From contig JAJQFX010000075.1 in NCBI GenBank assembly GCA_021200895.1, positions 1 to 19,853 of the forward strand: DNA of 19,853 bases, given 5' to 3'. The stretch is from Clostridiales bacterium. GTDB lineage: Bacteria > Bacillota > Clostridia > Oscillospirales > Oscillospiraceae. The notes beneath the pieces are model-generated. The model was not told the origin of the DNA, did not search any database, and was given only the letters and a program-made list of their open reading frames with translations. Below are positions 1 through 6,827 of this stretch, in pieces; positions within the stretch are counted from its first letter, which is position 1, and each line of letters opens with the position of its first letter. Both the position numbers and the translations under genes were made by a program.

Positions 1-63
1 CCTTAAAGTCTAATTTTTCAGTTTTCGTGTCCAGTTTTTGTTGACTAGTGCAAGGACAACACT

Positions 64-116
64 CCCCACCCCCCTATATGGGGTAAATCCTGGAGGGGTG
101 AACAACGCGGGGTGGG
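64..116. other. GC-rich inverted repeats; possible packaging (cos) region
   Basis: CCCACCCC at 65-72 is the exact reverse complement of GGGGTGGG at 109-116. Nested near the left arm, CCCC (71-74) and GGGG (80-83) flank a TATAT loop. Symmetric GC-rich elements just upstream of the small terminase gene are compatible with a terminase-recognition or cohesive-end site, but no cut site can be identified from sequence alone. It could equally be structured untranslated RNA. Confidence 0.25.
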
Positions 117-184
117 TCAACAATCGCACTATGAGAAAAATCTTGAAAAAGCGCAACTATTATACTTGCTAAACGTAAAAAATC

Positions 185-215
185 AACCGCCAAGGGACAC
201 CGAGGCGGTTTTGTT
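185..215 (+). terminator. terminator-like hairpin before the small terminase gene
   Basis: AACCGCC (185-191) pairs exactly with GGCGGTT (204-210), with a 12-nt loop, and is followed by TTGTT. The 7-bp stem with a short T-rich tail fits a weak intrinsic terminator closing an upstream rightward unit that lies outside the window. The T-run is interrupted, so strength is doubtful. Confidence 0.45.
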
Positions 216-241
216 ATGCCCCAAAGAAGGGAGTGGCGGAA

Positions 242-538
242 ATGGGGAAAGTGACAGCGGCGCAGGTGGAGCGCGACCTGAAAAAGCGCATGGGCGACAA
301 GTGCCTGACCTCCCCGGTCTACCGCGCCCAGTTGGAACAGTACATGGAGTTGTACCGCCAGAAAGAGGACTTGATTGCCGCTGCTGAGGAGATCACCGCC
401 AACGGCGGGAGCCGCCGGACGCAAATCGATTGCCTGAAAGAGGCCCGGCAGCTGCAAAAATCCATGCAGAGCATTTTGAACTGGCTGGGCATCGACCCGG
501 CAGAGGAACAGAAGGAAGATGAAAACTTTGACCTATAG
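242..538 (+). CDS. terminase small subunit (P27-like family)
   Basis: About 98 residues. Small terminases bind the phage packaging site and deliver DNA to the large subunit. The sequence is a helix-rich charged protein in which an LEQYMELYRQKEDLI helix is followed by a glycine turn and a C-terminal segment ending in LNWLGIDP, the pattern of P27-type small terminases. I prefer ATG at 242 because the AAGGGAG ribosome site at 226-232 is then properly spaced; a GTG at 233 would add three residues but sits too close to that site. The large terminase start overlaps its end by 20 nt, the usual translationally coupled arrangement. This gene appears complete although its partner is truncated. Confidence 0.8.
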   Translation: MGKVTAAQVERDLKKRMGDKCLTSPVYRAQLEQYMELYRQKEDLIAAAEEITANGGSRRTQIDCLKEARQLQKSMQSILNWLGIDPAEEQKEDENFDL

Positions 539-848
539 CAGATACCTTGACCCCTACATCGAGGACATACAGCAGGGCAAAATCGTCCACTGCAAAGACC
601 AGGATAATCTGCTGAAAAACGTCCTCCTGCCGGTGCTGGAGCGGGAGGATGTGTATGTGGACGATGACAAAATCGAAGAAGGATTAAAGCTACAGAAATA
701 CTTCTCCTATGACCTGCTGGAGTGGGAGGTCTTCCTGTTCGCTGTGATTGTGGGTGTGCGGTACCGGGACACCGGCGGCATCTATTTCACAGACATCAGA
801 ATTATCCTGGGGCGGGGCAGCGGCAAGAACGGGTTTATCTCGTTCCTG
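519..848 (+). pseudogene. terminase large subunit, N-terminal fragment only
   Basis: The large terminase is the packaging motor, with an N-terminal ATPase and a C-terminal nuclease. Only about 110 residues remain. They include the LLEWEVFLFAVIVGVRY segment and the Walker A (P-loop) motif GRGSGKNG at residues 98-105, both typical of this family, but homology ends at FISFL (residue 110). Walker B, the coupling motif and the whole nuclease domain are missing. After residue 110 the frame stays open to 1208, but that part is the antisense of a hairpin and of the nuclease gene at 896-1999 and is not terminase. Family members are usually over 500 residues. The start at 519 overlaps the small terminase and has AGAAGGA just upstream. 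As it stands this product cannot package DNA. Confidence 0.85.
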
Positions 849-883
849 GAAGCCGCCTGCCGTTCCCCACGGCAGGCGGCTTC
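849..883 (-). terminator. perfect 15-bp hairpin ending the leftward cassette
   Basis: GAAGCCGCCTGCCGT (849-863) and ACGGCAGGCGGCTTC (869-883) are exact reverse complements around a 5-nt loop. It lies 12 nt beyond the stop of the leftward nuclease gene, as expected for its intrinsic terminator, although the flanking T-run is short. Being symmetric, it would also hinder rightward transcription leaving the terminase fragment. The stem starts exactly where terminase homology stops. Confidence 0.65.
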
Positions 884-895
884 TCACATGATACA

Positions 896-1999
896 TTATA
901 TACTACTTTTACGCCGGTTACAATCGGCACACAGCATCTGGCAGTTGTCCGCCGTTGTCTTTCCGCCCTTGCTCCAGGGGGTGATGTGGTCGGCCTGCAT
1001 TTCATTAAGTTCAAAATGCTTGCCGCAGTTCGGGCAAATACCCTTTTGCCGTTCATATGCCGCCCGTGCCATTTTTGGGGTGAACGCCCGAATGTTTAAA
1101 GGCCGTTCATCGCCGCTGAGCAGGTACTCATATACGCCCTTATTATCTGATACATCATCATCTTCCATAAGTTCTACAATACGGGCTTCAAGCCGCTTCG
1201 GGTCATAATTGTTCGTGCTGTATTTATTGTAAAATTCGCCCCATGCGCGGCCCTTCATTTCTTTGCGGTATTTTGGGAAGATTGCCTGCACCCAGTTGAT
1301 GACGCTCTGGAAGTACAGCCACAATTCATTGCAGTTTGTGTCATGCTGGTGGAGTGACATATAATCCTCGATTTCCATACCGTCACGCGCCGCAATCCAC
1401 TTTATAGCCGTTTCAAGGTAGTTTTGCCGTATGGCGGAACCGCTTAAATAATCGCCTGCAATCTGATAAGCAGGGCATTGTGTTTTGCTGAAATACTTCT
1501 TTGCTTCGGTCAGCCATTCGCCTGTATAGATAGCGTTGCGCAGTTCCTGCGCCGTTAGTTGTTCGCCCGCAATGTTGATAATCTTGAACCAGTCCAATTT
1601 TTCCTTGTCGGTACCCTCGCAAATATAAATCATCAGAGGATAGTCTAAAATCTGGTTGCGCTCTGCGTCAGTCAGATTTCCGAACTTGCGGGGCATTCCG
1701 TCAATAATGACGGAAAATTCATCTGTCACATACTGGCAGATACTGATTGTACGCTGCTGTCCGTCCAAAACCTCATAATCTCCGCTGTCACTCTTTACCC
1801 AATACATGACATTCAGAGGGAAGTTGCGGATAACGGTATGCACAACTTCATTCCGCTGTTTTTCTTTGTAAATGAATTCACGCTGAAACGCAGGGCGAAT
1901 GTTTAGCTTGCCGCTATAACCGACAACGCCGTTTTCTGCGCTGTCAACATATCCGTTCACAATTTCCCTGACAGGGATTTCATGCAATTTAATCTTCAT
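896..1999 (-). CDS. DUF262 / HNH endonuclease (GmrSD-like restriction-type nuclease)
   Basis: 367 residues, intact. The N-terminal half is a DUF262 (ParB/Srx-fold, GmrS-like) domain: PAFQRE at residues 36-41 and the hallmark DGQQR at 79-83, which in relatives binds and hydrolyses nucleotides. The last 46 residues are an HNH nuclease: zinc ligands C322/C325 and C357/C360, catalytic-type DH at 337-338, and N352. DUF262 plus HNH proteins in the GmrSD and SspE groups cut foreign, often modified, phage DNA (family knowledge). The start at 1999 overlaps the end of the methyltransferase frame by 11 nt, so the two are translationally coupled and probably act as a pair. The gene is visibly more AT-rich than the phage genes around it. 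Inference: nuclease half of a restriction- or defence-like module. The substrate is unknown. Confidence 0.85.
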   Translation of the reverse strand: MKIKLHEIPVREIVNGYVDSAENGVVGYSGKLNIRPAFQREFIYKEKQRNEVVHTVIRNFPLNVMYWVKSDSGDYEVLDGQQRTISICQYVTDEFSVIIDGMPRKFGNLTDAERNQILDYPLMIYICEGTDKEKLDWFKIINIAGEQLTAQELRNAIYTGEWLTEAKKYFSKTQCPAYQIAGDYLSGSAIRQNYLETAIKWIAARDGMEIEDYMSLHQHDTNCNELWLYFQSVINWVQAIFPKYRKEMKGRAWGEFYNKYSTNNYDPKRLEARIVELMEDDDVSDNKGVYEYLLSGDERPLNIRAFTPKMARAAYERQKGICPNCGKHFELNEMQADHITPWSKGGKTTADNCQMLCADCNRRKSSI

Positions 2000-3181
2000 T
2001 TTTGACCCGCCTTATGAATATTCTGCTGTAAAGAGAATGAACAATTCTTCCATCCTTAATATAATAATTCCCGCTTGTAGGTTTTCCGCACAGCATTGGA
2101 TTCCCGTTCGTTTTTTGCCAGTGCTTCCTGTAAATGAACCATCTTGGCGAACTTCTTTATAGTCGTCATAAAAAGTATTACTTTCAGCACCGAAACCGCA
2201 TTTTTGTGATAACCCTATAATTTCAAATTGCTCTGGACTATATTGGCTCATAAATGTTATTGGAACACCCATTACACCATAATAATTACACGGTATGTCA
2301 GCGGTTTTACTAACTTCAATAGCGTCAAAATTATCATAGGATGGATAATTTTCAGGTGTATACTGCCTAAATAAAGTCATATTTTCATGGCGCTTTTCAA
2401 TATCAAGGTTAGTAAACCAACAAATATTTCCCATGCGCCGCCATTTTGCCCGTTTTCATCAATCTTAAAATCGGTCTTTTTTCCTCATAGCTGTTTGGAA
2501 CCTTAAACCAGAAATGCCCGCTATTATAACCTAACCATAATTTGTTGTTTGCCAGCAGCGGGAAAAAATCTTTATATGCAACTGCGTTTTGATTTCCAAT
2601 TATAATAAAAAACTTTTGATATTCCATTAACTGCGCCACATACTCACGAAACAAAGAAAACGGGGATTTGTTACAACTATGTCTGCCTGTTTTAACAATT
2701 CCACACATTCCGGGCTGTGGAAATCTCCGACCCCCTCCAGCAGGGTCATGGTATTTTTCCGGTTGCGCATTAAATACTCAACGTCAGCAAGGTCAATGCG
2801 GCCATCCTGATTTTCGTCTGTCACCTCCGTGATTTCTACCTTATAGGGCTGCTTATCGCTGTGGACAGGCGTTGTCCCCTCATCCGGGAAAAAGGCGATT
2901 TGTCCACTGCCGCCTACAAAATATTGAAATTCATTGCCGGACACGGGGGAGGTGACGTAGCAGGTGGCAATCAGCTTCTTCAGCCCCAGCGCGTTGAAAT
3001 TCATGGCGAAATACTTGAAGAAGTTGCTTTCATAGGGGTCGTCACAGTTGCAAAATACCGTTTTCCCCCTGAACTTGTCGCGGTAATAGCGCATTTCCTT
3101 CTCAATGTCGGTCAACTGAGTGTAAAATTCATCCTTTTTCGCTTTCGCCGCATTATGAAAGCCCCTGTTGTCATTAGCCAT
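1989..3181 (-). pseudogene. EcoRI-family adenine-specific DNA methyltransferase, frameshifted
   Basis: Restoring four single bases gives one ~398-residue frame matching the EcoRI-type N6-adenine methyltransferase family throughout. It starts MANDNRGFHNAAKAKKDEFY (SAM-site FYTQ motif near residue 22), continues with CNCDDP, then catalytic motif IV NPPF near residue 171, and ends RRVKNED. The breaks are one-base losses at the G-run 2662-2665, the T-runs 2477-2482 and 2444-2447, and the T-run 2111-2116. The first falls inside the NPPF motif. I chose ATG 3181 over 3187 because MAN is the family N-terminus. The repaired stop (1991-1989) overlaps the nuclease start. As written, only the first ~170 residues could be made. 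All breaks are in homopolymers, so sequencing error is a real alternative to gene decay. Confidence 0.8.
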
Positions 3182-3217
3182 AGTCATTCACCGTCTTTCC
3201 GTCCGCCAGATACGTTC

Positions 3218-3247
3218 AGTATAGCACAAAATGCCGAGGGGAAGCAA
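3218..3247 (-). promoter_or_regulatory. sigma-A-type promoter for the leftward methyltransferase/nuclease pair
   Basis: Reading leftward, TTGCTT (3247-3242) is followed by an 18-nt spacer and TATACT (3223-3218). A TG dinucleotide just before the -10 box makes it an extended -10 promoter. Predicted transcription starts near 3211, about 30 nt before the methyltransferase ATG at 3181. It lets the cassette be expressed in the lysogenic state, independent of the rightward late genes. No operator is evident. Confidence 0.65.
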
Positions 3248-3249
3248 TC

Positions 3250-3280
3250 CCCCGCTTGCCCCGGCGGGGAAAGTTTTTTT
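3250..3280 (+). terminator. intrinsic terminator, rightward
   Basis: CCCCGC (3250-3255) pairs with GCGGGG (3264-3269) across an 8-nt loop, and a run of seven T follows at 3274-3280 after AAAG. It points rightward and would stop read-through entering the capsid fragment. It lies back to back with the leftward promoter, so it looks like the insulated right edge of the cassette. Confidence 0.5.
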
Positions 3281-3285
3281 GATGT

Positions 3286-3423
3286 ATGCCGCACAGCAGA
3301 ATGCGCAAGCGGCTTCACCTCGGCACCGTCACCGTGGAGGATAGCAACGATTACGTTTCCCGCAGCAGCATCGAGTATAACCGCACTCTGACCGTCCTGA
3401 CCGACAAACTCATCAATGACAGC
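3286..3423 (+). pseudogene. rightward coding fragment of unknown origin
   Basis: This frame opens after a TGA at 3280-3282 and reads about 45 residues, including GTVTVEDSNDYVSRSSIEYN and LTVLTDKLIND, before losing sense at the capsid junction. Nearly all third codon positions are G or C, which argues for real coding sequence. It is out of frame with the capsid fragment (a +1 shift would be needed) and has no ribosome site at the ATGs at 3286 and 3301. I do not recognise the family. It is probably the start or middle of a gene from the cassette's donor, cut where it joins capsid sequence. Confidence 0.4.
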
Positions 3424-4174
3424 CTGGGGCGCCATCACCGGCGCTGTGGAGCAGGAGATCACCTCCAGCCTGAAGGTGGTGGACGTGAAGCAGAACAAGC
3501 TCTCTTGCTTCGTCATTCTGGAGCAGGGCATGGCCGACCTGGGCCCCACCTTCCTGGACAGCTACATCCGCGCCACCATGACCGAGGCCATGGCGCTGGC
3601 GCTGGAGACCGCCATCGTCACCGGCACCGGCGTGTCTATGCCCATCGGCATGGACAGAATCACCACCACCGGCTCCACCACCGAGGGCTACACCCAGAAG
3701 ACCGCCGTGGCCGTCACCGATTTCACCCCCGTCAGCTATGGCGCTCTGCTGGCCGCCTTCGCCAAGGATGAGGATGGCAAGCAGCGCAAGTTCAACAAGG
3801 TGACGCTGATTTGCAATCAGTCTGACTACCTGACCAAAATCATGCCCGCCACCACCGTGCTGAACAGCGCCGGGGCCTATGTCAACAACCTGTTCCCCTT
3901 CCCCACCGAGGTCATTATCTCCGACGCTGTGGCAGAGGGCAAGGCCGTGCTGGGCCTGCTGGAGGAGTACATCCTGTTCATCGGTCAGGCCGCCCGGAAC
4001 AACGTCATCCAGTACACGGACGATTACAAGTTCCTGGAGGACCAGCGGGTGTTCAAGGTGGTGCAGTACGCCGATGGCCGGGCCTATGACAACACCAGCT
4101 TCCAGCTGCTGGACATCTCCGCCCTTGACCCCGCCTACATCACCGTCAAATCCGCTGATGTAGCCACCGCCTGA
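3416..4174 (+). pseudogene. major capsid protein (HK97 fold), C-terminal part only
   Basis: About 252 residues matching the C-terminal two thirds of HK97-type major capsid proteins of Clostridia phages: TAWGAITGAVEQEI, then NKLSCFVILEQGMADLG, ETAIVTGTG followed by PIGM, YLTKIMPATTVLN, LFPFPTEVI, and the end region YKFLEDQRVF and LDPAYITVK. The normal N-terminal arm and early domain, usually 100 or more residues, are missing. The frame has a stop just upstream (near 3398), and the first ATG (3416) has no ribosome site. So this is a truncated remnant joined to foreign sequence near 3420, and it is unlikely to assemble a shell. The intact C-terminus and perfect junction with the next gene suggest a recent loss. 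Confidence 0.85.
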
Positions 4175-4176
4175 CG

Positions 4177-4533
4177 ATGGACAGCGGCCTGATTGCCCTG
4201 GCGAAGGGGAAGCTCAACATCACCTGGAGCGATGAGGGCACCGATGAGCGGGTAGAGGCCATCCTGGAGGACGCTATCCCCACCGTGGCGAACATGGTGG
4301 GGCTGGAGTATGACAGCGCCAATCAGGCCATGGTTGACACCGACGGCAACGCAGTTGACCTCACCGCCCCATCCATGACCCGCTTCGTGCTGCTGAACTA
4401 TGTGGCCTATGAGTGGAACCACATGGCAGACACGTTCCGCACGGCCTACTGGCAGGAGATAGCCGCCTGCCGTCAGGAGCACGCTCTGGCAGCGGAGGAG
4501 GACACAGACGATGGCGAGAGCGACAGTGAATAA
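4177..4533 (+). CDS. head-tail connector protein (gp6-like)
   Basis: 118 residues. It has the profile of small gp6/gp15-type connector proteins that form the ring under the portal: N-terminal helix MDSGLIALAKGKLNITW, an acidic helix EGTDERVEAILEDAIPTVAN, a middle segment ending in APSMTRFVLLNYVAYEWN, and an acidic tail. It sits directly after the capsid gene, where such connectors are found. It starts 2 nt after the capsid stop without a strong ribosome site, suggesting translational coupling to capsid translation, which would now be impaired. The next gene's start lies inside its last codons. Confidence 0.7.
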   Translation: MDSGLIALAKGKLNITWSDEGTDERVEAILEDAIPTVANMVGLEYDSANQAMVDTDGNAVDLTAPSMTRFVLLNYVAYEWNHMADTFRTAYWQEIAACRQEHALAAEEDTDDGESDSE

Positions 4534-4876
4534 AGCCTACAATGACGGGGTTTGCACCGTCTGCCGGGAGGTGCGGGCCGCGTCCTCCTTCTCCGCCCGG
4601 ATGGGGGCAGCCACGCTGGACGATTTGGAAACCGTCTGCAAACTGGCCTTTGCGGAATCCTCCCGGCGGATGGAGGATTCCGAGTACGCCCAGCAGATGG
4701 GGTACAAGCTCGACCGGAAAATCTCCTGCCGCAAGCCGGGCAACCTCCGTATCGATACGGAGTGCGCTGTGGTGATAGGCCGGACGCTGTACCACGTCAG
4801 CAATGTGGACTATTCCAGCACCGAGGTCTATCTGTATCTGACCGAGGTGCGGGAACTGGAGGACAGCAATGCTTGA
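4511..4876 (+). CDS. head closure / head-tail adaptor protein
   Basis: 121 residues, starting at ATG 4511 with GGAGGAGG at 4494-4501 and overlapping the previous gene by 23 nt. The beta-rich second half includes VVIGRTLYHVSNVDYSSTEV followed by LYLTEV, which is the layout of head-tail adaptor (stopper) proteins that seal the connector and dock the tail. Position between the connector and the tail-terminator-like gene supports this. Sequence identity to a named family is inferred, not proven. The product is probably intact. Confidence 0.6.
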   Translation: MARATVNKAYNDGVCTVCREVRAASSFSARMGAATLDDLETVCKLAFAESSRRMEDSEYAQQMGYKLDRKISCRKPGNLRIDTECAVVIGRTLYHVSNVDYSSTEVYLYLTEVRELEDSNA

Positions 4877-5228
4877 CCAAATCGAAGAGGCCCTGAAAGC
4901 GGCCTTTGACCTGCCTGTGTACTACGGCACCAGCGCGGAGGCCACCGGCAGCGCCGTGTATGACTACATCGTCTTTTGGCGGGACAAAGCCACCTGGAAG
5001 TCCGGCTCCAAGGGCGACTACACCAACCACTGCACCGTGGCCCTGGTGCGGCAGAACTTCATCCCAGAGGAGGAGACCCTGACCGTCATTGATGCCCTGC
5101 GGGACATCCCCGGCCTGCGGGAGACCGGCGACGGTATTACCTACAGCTGCCTGACCAAGCCGGGGACGGCGCTGGCCCTGGAGGTGGCGGAGTATCACTT
5201 CTTCGAGGCCAGAAAGCGGGTGAGCTGA
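4869..5228 (+). CDS. tail terminator / tail completion-like protein
   Basis: 119 residues, ATG 4869 behind GGAGG at 4859-4863, overlapping the previous gene by 8 nt. It begins with a helix (LDQIEEALKAAF), then has beta strands with YDYIVFWRDK, a central VALVRQNFIPEEETLTVIDA segment and a final strand VAEYHFFEARK. This alpha/beta outline, its length and its place resemble tail-terminator proteins that cap the head-proximal end of the tail tube. Function is inferred mostly from position and shape. Confidence 0.5.
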   Translation: MLDQIEEALKAAFDLPVYYGTSAEATGSAVYDYIVFWRDKATWKSGSKGDYTNHCTVALVRQNFIPEEETLTVIDALRDIPGLRETGDGITYSCLTKPGTALALEVAEYHFFEARKRVS

Positions 5229-5229
5229 G

Positions 5230-5670
5230 ATGGCTACTCTATACCTGGAATCTAATGGTTGGGGAATCGTTACGACCGATCTTGACCGGCTGGAAGAAGC
5301 TATGGACGCCTATGGTGTCGGAGCTGGGGAACTTGTCAACGAGTATCTGGCCGATGAGGGCTGCAAGCGTATTGCTGCCCATATCCCCGACCTGATACAC
5401 GCTTCCGGGCGCAAGTGGAAAGGGAAAACCACATCGGCCACAAAGGCCCCTTATACTTCTGTATTCTTTGGAAGCATAAGGAGACAGGATTCGACACTGG
5501 TCGTTAAGTCAAACTATCGCTACAACTATCTGTACTTCCCGGACGATGGCAACAACACGAAGCGCCACGCCGGGATGCAACAATTCATGCTGCAAGGCGC
5601 GGAAGACCAGGCGGAGGCCATCACCAATGACCTGGTGACCCGCCTTGCAGCCGCCTTTGAGGAGGGTTAA
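5230..5670 (+). CDS. HK97 gp10-like tail/neck protein
   Basis: 146 residues beginning 2 nt after the previous stop, with a GGTGAG ribosome site. The central part carries a KAPYTSVFFGSIRRQ stretch, then YRYNYLYFPDDG and a HAGMQQFMLQGAE helix near the end, the arrangement of gp10-like proteins in which an N-terminal helix pair precedes a beta core with an LYFPDDGN-type turn. Its role at the head-tail junction is known only by homology. Codon choice in its first two thirds (frequent A/T third positions) differs from both neighbours, suggesting a separately acquired gene segment. Confidence 0.55.
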   Translation: MATLYLESNGWGIVTTDLDRLEEAMDAYGVGAGELVNEYLADEGCKRIAAHIPDLIHASGRKWKGKTTSATKAPYTSVFFGSIRRQDSTLVVKSNYRYNYLYFPDDGNNTKRHAGMQQFMLQGAEDQAEAITNDLVTRLAAAFEEG

Positions 5671-5672
5671 AA

Positions 5673-6230
5673 ATGTCACACACCGCCGAAACCGTATTTT
5701 CCGAATTTTTCCTGGATGAGCTGGGCTTCATCTTTCCCGACGGCTCCACTGCCTTCCTGGTGGACTGCGTGGGCAAGCTGGAGGAGGAGATGGAGACCAA
5801 GACCATCACCAAGAGCTGCCGGGGCCGGGTGAAGAAGTCCCGCACCAAGGGCAGTCAGGGCACTGTCACCGTTACCGCCCATCTGCCCTATGACCTGAAG
5901 CTGAAGCTGTACTCCATGGCGGAGCACGCCACCGGCGTCTATGGCTACGGCACCGAGAGCCTCCACGCGGAATGCGCCATCACCGCCAAGGTGAAGGATG
6001 AGGACAACAACGTGCAGTACCGGGCATATCCCGTGGCCGTCTGCAACACCAAGTCCACCTCTGTGGACGATGATGCCACCGAGGTCGCCATGGATGAGCT
6101 GGAGTTCACCGTCACCGCCGATGATAACGAGGTCATCGTCTACCAGGCCCTGGCGGATGATATTGACACCACTATCGCGGACGCCTGGATGGAATCCTTC
6201 ACCCCTGACCTGATTGCCGCTACCGCGTAA
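5673..6230 (+). CDS. major tail protein (phi13/TP901-1-like tube protein)
   Basis: 185 residues, strong ribosome site GAGGAGGG just upstream. It begins with FSEFFLDELGFIFPDGS, has the KTITKSCRGRVKKSRTKGSQ segment and a beta-rich body (GTVTVTAHLPYDL), then an AVCNTKSTSVDDDATEVAMD strand pair, typical of phi13-family major tail proteins that polymerise into the siphovirus tail tube. Position before the chaperone genes and tape measure fits. It appears complete and is probably among the most highly expressed structural genes here. Confidence 0.75.
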   Translation: MSHTAETVFSEFFLDELGFIFPDGSTAFLVDCVGKLEEEMETKTITKSCRGRVKKSRTKGSQGTVTVTAHLPYDLKLKLYSMAEHATGVYGYGTESLHAECAITAKVKDEDNNVQYRAYPVAVCNTKSTSVDDDATEVAMDELEFTVTADDNEVIVYQALADDIDTTIADAWMESFTPDLIAATA

Positions 6231-6244
6231 GGAGGAATTTTACT

Positions 6245-6448
6245 ATGGCTACTAAGAAAACTGCCGTTACCGCCACCGAGGAGGCTATCACCGTGGAAGC
6301 CGCTGAGGAGGCCACCGTCAAGGCAAAGGTGCTGAGAACCTACCGGGACAAAGAGACCCTGAACCTCCAGAAGGCCGGTACCATCGTGGAGCTGACCGCC
6401 GAGCGGTTCCAGGAGCTGTCCGCCAAGGGCTACGTCCGCAAGGCGTAA
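6245..6448 (+). CDS. small tail-associated protein
   Basis: 67 residues, with TAAGGAGGAATTTT in front giving a strong ribosome site. The N-terminal half is a Thr/Ala/Glu-rich low-complexity stretch; the C-terminal half has the motif VLRTYRDKETLNLQKAGTIV and ends in SAKGYVRKA. Small proteins with this RDKET...KAGT signature occur beside tail or head genes in Firmicutes phages, with no defined function. It may bind the tail tube or assist its assembly, but that is only positional inference. Confidence 0.55.
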   Translation: MATKKTAVTATEEAITVEAAEEATVKAKVLRTYRDKETLNLQKAGTIVELTAERFQELSAKGYVRKA

Positions 6449-6458
6449 GGAGGCAGCC

Positions 6459-6827
6459 ATGCGCGAATTGACGCTGCAAAACGGGGAGACCGTGGCGCTG
6501 ACGCTGAATTTCCGCTACCAGAATGACCTCCGGGCCAAGCGCCCGGAGGTTGCTGCTGGCCCCTGGAACGCGATGAAGGTTGCGATGGGCGGCGGAAAAG
6601 AGGATATGATTTGGCCCAGCATTCAGACCATCTACGCGGCGTACCTCTGCGGGGCCATCAAGGCGGGGACGCTGGAAGAAGCCTACAGCTATGATGACTT
6701 TCTGGAGCAGCTGCCGGAGGACCCGGCGGTGATCATCACCCTGGCAAACGAGCTGTTAAGCCCAAACCAAGCCGGGGGTTCCGTGGCCCGTTCGAGAGGA
6801 AGGCGGGCAAGCGGCGGAAAGGCGTAA
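6459..6827 (+). CDS. tail assembly chaperone, short form (G)
   Basis: 122 residues from ATG 6459 behind AAGGAGG. The gene sits between the major tail protein and the tape measure, the standard place of the lambda G/GT type chaperones that coat the tape measure before the tube forms. Its last ~20 residues (QAGGSVARSRGRRASGGKA) are low-complexity, consistent with the zero-frame tail of a gene whose upstream codons are shared with a longer frameshifted form. In this frame the stop is TAA at 6825-6827. Confidence 0.7.
   Translation: MRELTLQNGETVALTLNFRYQNDLRAKRPEVAAGPWNAMKVAMGGGKEDMIWPSIQTIYAAYLCGAIKAGTLEEAYSYDDFLEQLPEDPAVIITLANELLSPNQAGGSVARSRGRRASGGKA

Larger units (their letters stand above)
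1..241. other. non-coding leader upstream of the terminase genes
   Basis: No convincing gene is seen here; the short open frames on both strands lack ribosome sites and recognisable protein features. The stretch contains GC-rich inverted repeats (64-116) and a terminator-like hairpin (185-215), listed separately. Its position just before the small terminase is where cos or pac packaging sites often lie in related phages (family knowledge; not shown here). Confidence 0.6.

Noticed and set aside
143..166. Possible promoter TTGAAA (143-148) and TATACT (161-166)
   Set aside because: Spacer is only 12 nt, too short for a sigma-A promoter; no extended -10.
848..1208. Apparent extension of the large terminase to 229 residues
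   Set aside because: After residue 110 the frame runs through the hairpin and antisense of the HNH gene; the peptide has no terminase motif.
845..3427. CCTGG at both joints (845-849 and 3423-3427) as a target-site duplication
   Set aside because: Five bases common in GC-rich DNA; the flanks are different genes, so it is not a simple insertion duplication. At most microhomology at the joints.
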